Origin: Ceratobasidium sp. AG-K
Taxonomy: Eukaryota > Basidiomycota > Agaricomycetes > Cantharellales > Ceratobasidiaceae
DNA length: 64,000 nt
NCBI GenBank assembly: GCA_037039685.1
Contig: JAWNGF010000007.1
Span: 1,798,001-1,862,000, forward strand
Direction: 5' to 3'
Shown here: in pieces, positions 10,597 to 20,673 of the stretch
Layout of the letters: the number at the start of each line of letters is the position of its first letter
Position numbering within the stretch: position 1 is the stretch's first letter
The notes under the pieces: generated by a model
Databases searched by the model: none
What the model was told of the DNA's origin: nothing
The model's input: the letters and a program-made list of their open reading frames with translations, nothing else
Translations under genes and position numbers: made by a program

Positions 10597-11082
10597 TGTC
10601 TGAGCTCAGGTGCAATGACATATTTTTTCTATTTTTGCCATCTTTTTTCCAAGACAGTTTCCTTTTCTGGTATATTGTATAGAACATGCTAGAATTAGTC
10701 ATGTGATCAATTTGTCTTTTGATGTGATATTACATTTGATTACCTATTTGATATTAGAACATGCTGGAATGTTGTTCTTCTCTGTATATGGCTATGCAAC
10801 TTCATGTATAAATACTGAGGGGTCAAGTCTGGTAAACAACCAAGACTTGACCTCCTCTCAATAGGATCAAGCATTCATACCTTTTACTCAGTGGGCTCTC
10901 TACCCTGCTTACACCTAAGTTACTAAGGCCTTAGTCACCGTCCACCTTCCAACACCCCTTAAACCACCTTTTCTCCATTCCCTTTGGGTTTAGGGTTTAC
11001 CCATTACTCATTGTATTTGCCACAGGACTTGGGCCTGGGTGTTATATTCTTCTCTGAGTTGTCAGCAAGCTTAGTTGTGACA
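10597..11082 (+). repeat. 3' LTR of the chromovirus
   Basis: The 486-bp LTR starts TGTCTGAG and ends GTGACA. It aligns along its full length with 4770-5256. Its TATA box reads TATAAATA (10807-10814) and its start-site 12-mer AAGACTTGACCT (10842-10853) is a perfect complement of the primer-binding site. Confidence 0.92.
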
Positions 11083-11087
11083 CAGAC
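11083..11087. repeat. target-site duplication CAGAC, right copy
   Basis: Right partner of 4765-4769. The next element's LTR begins only one base later, at 11089. Confidence 0.9.
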
Positions 11088-11088
11088 C

Positions 11089-11626
11089 TGTTGTGACCTG
11101 TCCATGACACCAATGGATGCTGACTGCTGCCTCCAACTCTCTGTGCCTTATGTGCCCAATGTTCATAGATATGGCCCTCTCCCTTGTTTTGTGAGGTGTA
11201 TGGATGACATGTCACTGTGGCCCATGTGGCTGCACTGTCTTCTGGATCTTTCTCTTGGAAAGATCAACCTTCTAGAACCTCTGTCTAGAAGGTCTTTGTG
11301 TTTTGCTGACTTAGCGTGGCGCCTGATTGGCCACATATGTATTGTACCACTTTGAGGCATGGATGCCTCTGACAATATATACTGGCCAGCAAGCATGGAC
11401 TTACTCTAGCTTGCTTTGCCTTGTCATCTCTCCCCTTGAGTGCAACTAAGTCAATAGGCCTTTAGGCCATCATCTGAACACAAAGTGGGCCCCAGGCCAT
11501 TGTCATAAGGTTGCTAAGGTTGCACTAGCAACATAGCATAGGGTACAGAGCCTCTAAGGCAGCTCCAGGCCTATAAGACACAAATGGACATGGACATTGG
11601 TCAACCAGCAAAGAGGGGTTGCAACA
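11089..11626 (+). repeat. 5' LTR of the truncated element
   Basis: The 538-bp segment has inverted ends TGTTG and CAACA. TATATA lies at 11376-11381, and the predicted RNA start TAGCTTGCTTTGC at 11407-11419 is 31 bases downstream. An inverted copy AGCAAGC (11388-11394) lies between them. The left boundary is only one base from the chromovirus target duplication. Boundaries rest on the inverted ends and on the primer site placed two bases beyond the right end. Confidence 0.7.
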
Positions 11627-11628
11627 TT

Positions 11629-11641
11629 GCAAAGCAAGCTA
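11629..11641 (+). other. self-priming primer-binding site of the truncated element
   Basis: GCAAAGCAAGCTA is a perfect 13-base complement of TAGCTTGCTTTGC at 11407-11419, and begins two bases after the LTR end. It is the third independent example of this layout in the window. Confidence 0.75.
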
Positions 11642-12419
11642 CATACACTACTAGCCACAAGGAAACACATCTTGCTCACAGACACGGAAAATCATGGTAT
11701 CCTCAAGACCCTCATCAAGAGCAGAAGTGGAAGAACTCTGTGCAAGGATACAGGAAGTATGGGCAAACCCACCATGCAGGGCAAGGCCCTCACCAGACTT
11801 CACAGAGTCACTAAGACCACAGCAATGATCCAGAGCTCCCAGCACTAGAACTGTCCCAGGAGGACTGGGAGGTATTGGCAAAAACCTGGCCAAAATAGTT
11901 AGGTTGGATAATGCATCTCTGACAATAGTGGTAATACCAACCACAGAAAGCACCACCAACACAGGGGCAATCACAATCCCCTCAGCACCTCTTAGAGTAG
12001 TGGTACCAACAGTCGCATCACCAGTGGCTCAACAGACAATACAAATCAGAAGGGAGTGGAGGAACCCTACCCCAGGACCCTCACAACCCAGAGTAATGGT
12101 ACAGAGATCACTCCTTACCTTCTCAATAATGTCCCATCCTTCCAATGCAACAAGCTCTACCCCAGCTCCCTATTCCTTCTATAGTGAGGAAAGCCAAATC
12201 CCTGCCCTTGCAAATGTGGAAGGAGATCCAGCCTCAGTACCCCCATCAAGAACACTATCTGCAACAAGCACCAGTGGCTCAATTGCCACAGCCTCAATAG
12301 ATGAGAACATAAGGCAACAGAGTGCAGTCATCAATACACAGGGAAGGGAAGTAGAAGTCCTACAAGCCATCTATGATAGGATACAACAGGAATACATGGA
12401 GAACAATGCCACCATGGCA

Positions 12420-12424
12420 GTAAG
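12420..12424. repeat. target-site duplication GTAAG, left copy of the solo LTR
   Basis: Identical to 12847-12851 on the other side of the solo LTR. Removing the LTR and one copy rejoins the gag frame without a shift. Confidence 0.8.
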
Positions 12425-12846
12425 CGTCACAACCCTTACCGAACCTTGGAGGCCGAGACTCCACAGGCAGTGAGGATGGGGGTTGGGGTGACGGCAAAGG
12501 TTGAATGGACAGCAACTAAGGCCTAAGTGAGTCACGTGATGAGTGATGGGAAAACAACAAGAGAACAAGTCTTGTGGTAGCAAGACTTGTGTCGCTGGTA
12601 TATGTACTATCTACTGTGGCTATGTACAATAGAGAGTATGCAACAAAGGGGAGAAAGCAGGAGTCCGAGAGAAGCAAGGACAGAACAAAGGGGGCATGAC
12701 AAGTCCATGGAAAACGAGGAACGAGTGAAGCTAGCCAGGCGAGCATGTCCCGCGGTCATGGCTTACATAATAGCGACTAAATGCGCCAAGGTGAGCAGAA
12801 CGAGACCAAACAGGGCAACAAACAAGGCAAACGAAAGGTCGTGACA
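12425..12846 (-). repeat. solo LTR inserted in gag
   Basis: A 422-bp insertion flanked by GTAAG (12420-12424 and 12847-12851). Its ends are the imperfect inverted pair CGTCAC and GTGACA. Blocks shared with the LTR at 3526-3982 in the same orientation support its being an LTR on the minus strand. It has a TATA-like stretch near 12605-12599 and a 10-bp inverted repeat, 12565-12574 with 12581-12590, at the predicted start site. No internal region remains, as expected after LTR-LTR recombination. Confidence 0.82.
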
Positions 12847-12851
12847 GTAAG
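12847..12851. repeat. target-site duplication GTAAG, right copy of the solo LTR
   Basis: Right partner of 12420-12424. Confidence 0.8.
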
Positions 12852-14299
12852 GATTGAATCCCTTGAACAAAGGTGGGATACAAAAATGGAAAATAGCACC
12901 AACTATTTACAGATCACTGAATGCATTGACAGAAGAACAGAATACATGGTCAACACTTTCCTGGAAAGAATAGGGGCAGTTGAGAACATGCTTCAAAGGA
13001 TCCAGAATCAGGGAATCACCACCCTGAACACAATGGAACAAATCAACAGGACTTCCAGTAGACATCAAGCTGGAATCAATGCCTCCATAACAGCACAGAA
13101 CACAAGACTAGCAACAATGGAAGCAACTATACTATGCCTCCTGCAGGAGGAACAGGAAAGGGCTGAAGCTCACAGGTAACTTCTACTCACTGTCAGGCAA
13201 TGGATTGCCAATGTAGAAACAACAGCCAATCAAATTGGGGCTGATGTAGAAGCAATGGGCAAACAACAAATGGAAGATAGGGATGAAAGGAGGTTGGAGA
13301 AGAGCAGAATAACTCCACCACCAAGAAACCCAGCATCACCGCTGCCCCAACCATCAGGATATGGAAGAGGGCCCCAGCAAGCACCAAGCCCACCTTCCTC
13401 TCCCTCTACTCCATCCTTCCACATGGAAAATCAGTCTGGCCGTTGGGTACAGCAACAAGACCACACAATCATCATCCAAACTCAAGGAGGCAATGGAGGA
13501 GGATCAACCTCCAAACAGAAAATGCCTAAACCCTTTGATGGGACCTGAGGAACTGTGGCAGAAACCTTCCTCTCACAAATGAAAGCATACTTCCACATCA
13601 ATGAAACCTACTATGACACAGACCTCAAGAAGATTGCCACCTTCCTAATCAATATGAAGGAAGGGCAACCAGCCAATTGGGTGCAGCCAGCCCTGAATGC
13701 ATATAACAATAGGCATGCACATCTATGGCTGACCAATTGGGAGGAACTCCAAACAGCTTTTGTCAAACAATGGACACACCTGGCTAAGCAACTAGAAGCT
13801 GAGACTATACTACAGAGACTCTACCAAAACAAGAGTGTAGCAGAATACATCACAGACTTCCAACTACTCCAGCAAGACATAGAATGGAACAAAGATGCCA
13901 GCATTGTGTGCTTCAGACATGGGCTCCATCAAACCATCAAACAGGAACTCATAAGGGAGGAAATGCACAACTACAATAGGCAACACCCAAGGTCACTTCA
14001 TGAATGGATGCAACTAGCCCTTCAAGGCGAAAGGCTAAACCCTCCTAAATCCCAAGACAAAGGGAAAGGAAGGGACCAACACAAACAACAAGGGACATCA
14101 AAATTGGATGACTTAATCCAAGTCCCCAATGAAGAGAAGGAGTGCAGGAACATTTTCCAAAAACGCGCAACCACTCAATACCAAATGGACACAACTTCAA
14201 AGCTACAGTCCTCAAACCTTTGAGTTTACAGTCTGGACATGTAATTGCAGCAGACATTAGCAAAATCTCACAAGTAAATCTGGGTCAAGCACACGGATG

Positions 14300-15450
14300 A
14301 GAAGAATTACTCACTGATCGAGGTTACATACATGTCTGACTCCTCCATTGCACCCATATATTTGTTGAATACAATCAGTGCTGCTTTAGCTGACACCCAT
14401 GTGACATGGTGACAGCTCTGGTTAAGCAAGTCGTCATGGATGTCATACAATTGCACCTGCAAGGTAAGTAGCTTGGGCAGCATTTTGTGAACTAGGGAAA
14501 CTTCCGCCTGCAAGAAGCAGTCTGTGGGCTCTTGAAATATTTAGGAGGAAATTGAATAAATATAGGCATATACTTACTAAGTTGACATTATGTACACTCT
14601 ACCTCAAGAATGTAATTGAGCTCTGTGGTGAGATCCCATTGGTTCAGATCTAGGGCATACTTTTGAGTGGCCGATGCAAGTCTGTAAGGGATTGAACTGG
14701 TCCCTTAAAGTACAGGTGGCTATTTAATGCCGCAAAACCGCTGTTCCAGCGTGTAGGCACTAGGCCCGTTAGGGCACGCGCACTTCCCGTAAGATCGGGG
14801 TCGCTGACAACACGCTCTCTAAACACAGACTCAATAGTTGGCGAGTTATTGACTCGACTTGCCGGTCCGACAACCTGCCCACCTGGTTAAACAGCGCAGC
14901 TCATAACAAGGATTGCTGGATGTTTTGCAGGCGTGTAATGGGACGCAGAAGTAGCTGGGCTGGTCATTGCAATCCCAGGCTGACGATCGCACAACTTGGC
15001 CGAATGAATTGGCGATAGTGTGCCACCGCCAGTCCGGAGGCGGTCGCGGAGCACAGGGGTTGTGGTTGTCGTGCTTGTAAAGGCATCGAAATGTAACAAT
15101 AAGCTTGTTAGGCTCGCCTCCGGAATGGTAGTGTCGCTCCAAGGCAGGCTCGTAATGCTTATAGACGGGCGATCTCCACGACTGACGAGCAGCGTCTTGG
15201 AAGATCAGGAAGCCGGTTAGCTAGTGTTCTCAAGAACCAGAGAACGTGTATACTTACCTAAGATGTGTTGGTCGGCATACCTCCAGACTTCGAGATCGGA
15301 CATAGCATTCAACCCCTTGCGATGCTTTGCTCGGGGTTGAACAGGGGTAGAAGGGGCAGGGTGAGCTGGTCGAGCAATCTGAGTGGTCTGAGGAGTATCT
15401 ATTGCAATGTTCGACCTCGGTACTCGCAAAATGCGCGTAAATATATGCAC
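14300..15450 (-). pseudogene. relic of a hAT-type transposase gene
   Basis: Minus-strand pieces fit the order of fungal hAT transposases. A Pro/Lys-rich start (15450-15260) is followed, after an apparent intron, by VYKHYEPALERH and a Cys/His segment that may be a decayed BED finger (about 15180-14900). Near 14690-14600 a LNQWDLTTELNYILE stretch appears. After another apparent intron (14600-14530) comes a segment at 14520-14307 with LPKLLTLQVQLYDI and KAALIVFNKYMGAMEESD, resembling the stretch before the catalytic C-terminus. The large middle of the transposase and the hAT dimerisation region are missing. I recognise the pattern rather than a verified match, and no terminal inverted repeats or 8-bp duplication were found. 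Confidence 0.4.
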
Positions 15451-15855
15451 GATTCATCCCAAGGAGATTATATTGCGAATAAATGTGCATTTATGCACCG
15501 GGTTCACAGGTCACGATGATGTATGTATCATGCGTCATATTCTCAGCTATGATGCGCGGTACCCGTGGCCTTCCGTGGCATTGCACCGCGCAGCGAGTCA
15601 TGCACGACAAACTTGAGCACTCGTTCCGTGATTACATAATCCCATCCCGGTTCGTGCCGTTGGGAATAGCGCGGTTTACCCCGGTTTACCACGATCCATT
15701 TTACTCCCTAGATCCAGGTAAATTCGGCGGTAGGTCACGTGCTACCAGGGAAGGGTGTCGGGTTATCCTACCCAGATCCAAGTTCGCATTGGTTGTGTCC
15801 GGGATTGCGCTCCAAAAGAAGTTTACTATACCAGCAATCACACAAATCCTCCAAC
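15451..15855. other. intergenic, upstream of the NLR gene
   Basis: No gene is seen. This is the presumed promoter of the NACHT-WD40 gene and possibly of the divergent hAT relic. No clear TATA box was found. Confidence 0.5.
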
Positions 15856-18800
15856 ATGACAGAGCCCAAGCCCAAGAAGGGGTTTTGTGCTCGTGTACTG
15901 GACAAGGCGCGGGGAACACCCCGATCGACTTCATCTTCCGCTAAACCAAACTCTTCGGCAGCTTCATCTTCTGATATCCCATTTCCAGGGCCATCAACTG
16001 CAACTGGTAGCATCGCAGAACCTAATCTACCAGCATCCTCACCGTCTGGAACCCCGCCCCCGCTTGCCCGCTTGTCAGTACCACCACACCAAACACCGGG
16101 TTTACCTGTAGCCTCCAATACAGTCCCTTCAATCAATGTGGGACCTGGATCAAGACTGAAGAGCGAGACCGCCTGGGATGGACTCTACACCACACTTCGT
16201 GGATTGCATAAAAGCACTGGGCTGTTCCCGCCGCTCCAGTCGGCGATTGGCGGAGTGATGTCCTGTCTGACAGCTGTTGTGGTAAGCATGCTCATGTGGT
16301 GAGCTGAAGGATGTGAGGAAGCTGACCGAGTTTTATGAATAGGATTCGTCCGCGAACAAAAGTGAATACGAGACATTGGCGTTGGAGCTGGGAGAGATAA
16401 GTAAATCGTTAAGCCACTACCTAATGGGATCAGAGTCCAGGCGGATGTCAGAGTCAATAGCGAGAACCGCTCGGTAAGCTTCCAATGTTCACCGGGCACG
16501 CGTATCTGAAGCGCATATAGACTGATTGAGCAGCAAGTCAATCTCATCGGCAGCAAAGAGAACCGTGGCAGCGCAATGCGCATGTTACAGGCAGAACAGG
16601 ACAAAGAAACGGTCATCGAGTGCTATCGGAACATCCGGGCACTCCTCCAGCAGTTACAGGTGATTGTGACAATAGAACAATATTAAGTGTTATTTTCTGA
16701 CGGCCATGTAGCTCGACGCCAGTCTCAGCATGTGGAGCATCGCGAATAGGCAGATGGTGGTAGGGCAAATGTATCGAATGCGGGACCATGATTCTCACAC
16801 TGTGCAGGACACTCGACTTGAAGGCCTCAAAGCAGCCATGCTCGCTGCACACGGCTCCAGCTTGTCCATGGAGATCAACCGCCGGACCTGCACTGAAAAC
16901 ACTCGCACAAACGTTCTGTCTGGTCTCGATGGCTGGTCGACTGACCCCGACTCTCCAAATGTCTACTGGATGAACGGTCTCGCCGGTACCGGAAAGACGA
17001 CAATCGCATGCACGTTCGCCGAGACACTCAAGGAGCGCAATCAGCTAGCGGCGAGCTTCTTCTGCACTCGCAGCTCAGCGGAATGTCAAGACGTGACCCG
17101 AATCATACCTACCATCGCCTACCAGCTTGCCCGCTATTCCATCCCGTTCCAGTCAGCCCTCTGTCAGATGCTGGAGGACAATCCAGACCTCGGTACACGC
17201 ATGATCTCCACTCAGTTCGAGAGTCTACTGAGGAAGCCACTGATAGAAGTCAAGGCAGCGATACCAAAAGGGCTGGTGGTAGTGATCGATGCTCTAGACG
17301 AGTGCACAGCGAGCAGAGGGGTAGAGACGGTGCTTGACATGCTGCTTCGGAGCGCCGGCGATCTGCCACTCAAGTTCTTTGTAACGAGCCGACCGGCGCC
17401 AAACATACGGGATAGAATCGAAACCCGACCCGACGGATCGCGCATTGGGGTACTACACGACATCGAACGATCGTTGGTGCAAGCAGACATCGAGCGATAC
17501 ATACAGAAAGAGTTACCATCACTCTCAAGGTCCGAAATCGCGCAGCTTGCTGATCGGTCTGGCAGCCTGTTCATCTATGCAGCGACAGCGGTCAGATACA
17601 TCCAAGCCGGGGAGTCAACCAGAGACTTCGACGAGCATGTGGCAGCGATGCTGTCGGGTGGCTCGACCGGTGATATGAACAGGGAGCACCTCGAGATCGA
17701 TAGGCTGTACAAGACCATTTTGCGGACGGCGGACGAGAAAATGAGAGAGGGAGACACAAAGGAACGAATGAGGCACGTGCTCTGGACGGTTGTATGCGCT
17801 CGGGAGCCAATCACTATCGAGACTTTGGCGCTACTGGCGAAGGTCGAGCTGAACAAGACAAAGGCTATGCTACTACACCTGCATGCTGTGTTGTACCAGC
17901 CCGAAGGAGGTGAAGTTATATCAACCATACATGCCTCGTTTACGGACTTTATGCTCGATTCATCTCGGTCGACCGCATTCTTCTGCGACTCGAGGCAGCA
18001 CAGCTGGTTACTTACCCAACAGTGCTTTGGATTGATGACGAAACAGCTGTGTTTCAACATTTGTGGACTGGAGTCGTCATATCAGGCCGACGAGCAAGTA
18101 CCTCAGCTGGAGGAGCGTGTGAACAAAGCAATCTCGCCAACACTGGGTTACGTGTGCCGGTACTGGGGAGATCACCTGAACCAGTCATGTGACTCGAATG
18201 GGCTGTACAAGCTACTTGATGAATTCCTATCCAAGCAGTTGCTTTTCTGGATGGAAACAGTCAATCTGAAACGACAGATGGGTGTAGGCGTGCGGGCGAT
18301 ACTGGGGGCGAAACTGTGGCTGACGGTGAGCTAGGGTGTTCGACTGAACCCACTAGACGCTCAGTAGATTTACGTTCGTGCAGATCAATCACCCATCGTC
18401 CAAGCTCCTGAGACTGGCTGAGGATGCTCGTAACTTTGTCGCTTCTTTTGCAGCAAATGCCATTTGCCAAAGCACACCTCACATCTACGTATCAGCCCTC
18501 TCTCTTACGCATCATTCGAGTGCAGTTTACAAGCACTACTGGGAGCGAACTCGCGGGCTGATAGAACCCAGAGGCATAGGCATTGACCGAAGGTACGAGA
18601 CAGCTATAGCAAGCTGGAGGGTTGCCTTTTTTGTGAACTCGGTTACCTACTCTCGCGACGGCGCCTACATTGCCATTGGAGGCAGGAATGGCACCCTCAC
18701 TATCAGAGACGCCTACGATGGCACACCCATCGGCGGGCCATTTGAGGGCCACACTGGTACCATACACTCGGTCGCATTCTCATTTGACGGCACCCGCATT

Positions 18801-20673
18801 GTCTCTGGCTCCGAGGACTGTACGGTCCGCGTCTGGAATGTGCAAGATGGCACTCCTGCTGGTGGACCGTTCCAGGGGCACCTCAAAACCGTCAGTTCGG
18901 TAGCTTTCTCACCTGACGATACATATATTGCCTCTGGGTCCAGCGACGGGACTGCACGAGTCTGGGACGTGCAGAACTGCAGCCTCATCGGCACTCCGTT
19001 TCAGAGTCATAATACTCCTATCACTTCGTTAGCAATCTCGCCAGACGGTAATTGTGTCGTTTCCGGTAGCGCTGATTGTAATGTTTATATCTGGCGTGTG
19101 AGAGATGGAACTTTTGTTAGCAATGTTCTTGAGGGTCACACCCAACCTGTGTCGTCCGTTGCATTCTCTCCTGATGGCTCGCGTGTCGTCTCCGGGTCCC
19201 AAGACCGCACTATCCGTGTCTGGGATGTTCAGAGCAGTCGGCTAATTCGTGCTCCTTTCCGAGGCGATAACAGCTGGATCACCTCAGTCACATTTTCTCC
19301 GGACGGTACAACTGTCGCCTCCGGCTCTCACGACGGGGCTGTCAGGGTCTGGAAGGTGCAAAGCGGAGAGCTCGTTGGGGCACCATTTGACGGGCACAGC
19401 AGGCGAGTCACGTCTGTAGCCTACTCGCCAGACGGCACACGCATCGTATCTGGCGCTTTTGACCGTACCGTCCGCATCTGGAAAGTGCAGGACTCAAATA
19501 TCGTCGATAATACTTCACAGGGCCACAGGCATATAGTTCTTTCGGTTGCGTTCTCGCCTGATGGTCGTCTCATTTCCTCCGGCTCTTCGGACAGCAACCT
19601 TCGGGTGTGGAGCGCCCAAGATGGCTCCCTTGTTCGCCCTCCATTCACAGGTCATACCCGCAAGATCGGCTCAGTAGAGTTCTCTCCCGATGGCGCTCGC
19701 ATCATTTCTGGCTCCTCCGATCGCACCGTCCGAGTATGGCACGCAGCGGACGGGTCTCTTGCTCTCTCTCCACTTGAAGGCCATAGTGATGTGGTGCCGA
19801 CAGTAGCAGTCTCACCCGATGGCACACAAATCGCGTCTGCCTCCGGCTCCGGAGATTGTACAATACGCGTCTGGGACGTAGATCAAGACACACCTGTCTG
19901 CACCGTCTTCAGCGGTCATACTGGGGTGGTCAATTCAGTTGCATTTTCGCCTGATGGTACGCTTCTCGCCTCTGGCTCCAACGACAAAACCATTCGAATC
20001 TGGAATATGCAGGCTGGCTCTTCGGCCTGTGATCCGTTAACCGGACACACTGGTGGTGTTGAGTCAGTGACGTTCTCACCCGATGGCACTCGTATCGTGT
20101 CCGGTTCTGACGATTTCACAATCCGCGTCTGGGACGTGAAGAACGGCTCTCTTATCGGCACTCCTCTTGAGGGACATACTAACTGGGTCACCGCAGTCCG
20201 AGTCTCACCCGATGGTACGCACATCGCCTCCAGCTCGTGGGACCGCACTATACGCTTGTGGAACATGCAAGATGGAAATTGTAGTGATATCCTCCATGGT
20301 CATGCCGACTTGGTCACATCAGCGGCGTTCTCACCTGATGGTTTGCGTCTTGTATCTGGGTCTCGCGACTCGAGCATTCGGGTTTGGCATGTCGGCCGCA
20401 ATACGACTGCAATCGGTAGGCTACTTCCCCCCTTTGTTCAGCTGATATATCTAAGTTTCATTTGCCCCTTTTGAAGATGCCTGGGCGACAAGAGGTGATG
20501 GATGGGTCATAGGTCATAACTCTAAGCTGCTGTTCTGGCTTCCACCTGATCTTTCGCGGTGCCTCCCAACACCACGCAATGAGTGGTCAATTGGGCCCAA
20601 CGGGCCGATCCGTGTTAATTATGACGGTTGTCTGCTGGGCGATCGGTGGCATCGATGCTATATCTCTGAATGA
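15856..20673 (+). CDS. NACHT-WD40 NLR protein (HET-E/NWD type)
   Basis: Six exons by eye: 15856-16281, 16343-16473, 16521-16659, 16712-18325, 18384-20415, 20477-20673; they stay in frame and give 1512 residues. A Ser/Pro-rich start is followed by an all-helical region (about 105-240) that resembles the helical N-terminal domains of fungal NLRs. The NACHT domain has Walker A GLAGTGKT near residue 321 and Walker B VVVIDALDEC near 423. Fourteen WD40 repeats fill about 858-1447, each with GH and SPDG landmarks, enough for two seven-bladed propellers. The short C-terminus (GWVIGHNSKLLFWLPPDL) is typical of basidiomycete members. Related proteins act in non-self recognition and regulated cell death. 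No frameshift is seen, so the allele looks intact. Confidence 0.9.

Larger units (their letters stand above)
4770..11082 (+). mobile_element. complete but inactivated chromovirus (Ty3/gypsy with chromodomain)
   Basis: A 6.3-kb element with two full LTRs, a primer-binding site, leader, gag, pol with protease remains, RT, RNase H, integrase and a C-terminal chromodomain, then a polypurine tract and the 3' LTR. It is flanked by the 5-bp duplication CAGAC (4765-4769 and 11083-11087), which proves insertion as a unit. Gag and pol are broken by many stop codons and frame breaks. The LTRs differ at roughly forty positions by eye, mostly transitions, so the copy is old. Confidence 0.93.
11089..14223 (+). 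mobile_element. truncated gypsy-type element: 5' LTR, primer site and gag only
   Basis: The 5' part of a third element: LTR 11089-11626, primer-binding site 11629-11641, and a gag region to 14223 interrupted by a solo LTR. No pol or 3' LTR follows; sequence of a hAT relic begins within about 100 bases. The element is therefore cut off after gag, and the exact breakpoint between 14223 and about 14310 is not visible. CpG depletion and transition-type stops mark it as old. Confidence 0.8.
11840..14223 (+). pseudogene. broken gag of the truncated element, split by a solo LTR
   Basis: One reading frame runs from about 11840 to the solo LTR at 12425 and resumes in phase at 12847. It is then stopped by TAA (13177-13179) and TGA (13546-13548) before ending at 14223. 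The first part is Ser/Thr/Pro-rich; the middle is a coiled-coil-like stretch (12850-13180). A capsid domain follows at about 13555-14000, including a LWLTNWEELQTAFVKQW core. Both internal stops are one transition from CAA and CGA. No zinc knuckle is visible before the end, so the gene is probably also truncated. Confidence 0.75.

Noticed and set aside
1..14223. CRISPR array or prokaryotic mobile system
   Set aside because: No spaced direct repeats of that kind. The repeats are LTRs and the genes have spliceosomal introns.
14846..15142. 98-codon minus-strand frame as an intact zinc-finger protein
   Set aside because: It lacks a proper Cys/His spacing and fits better as an internal exon piece of the hAT relic.
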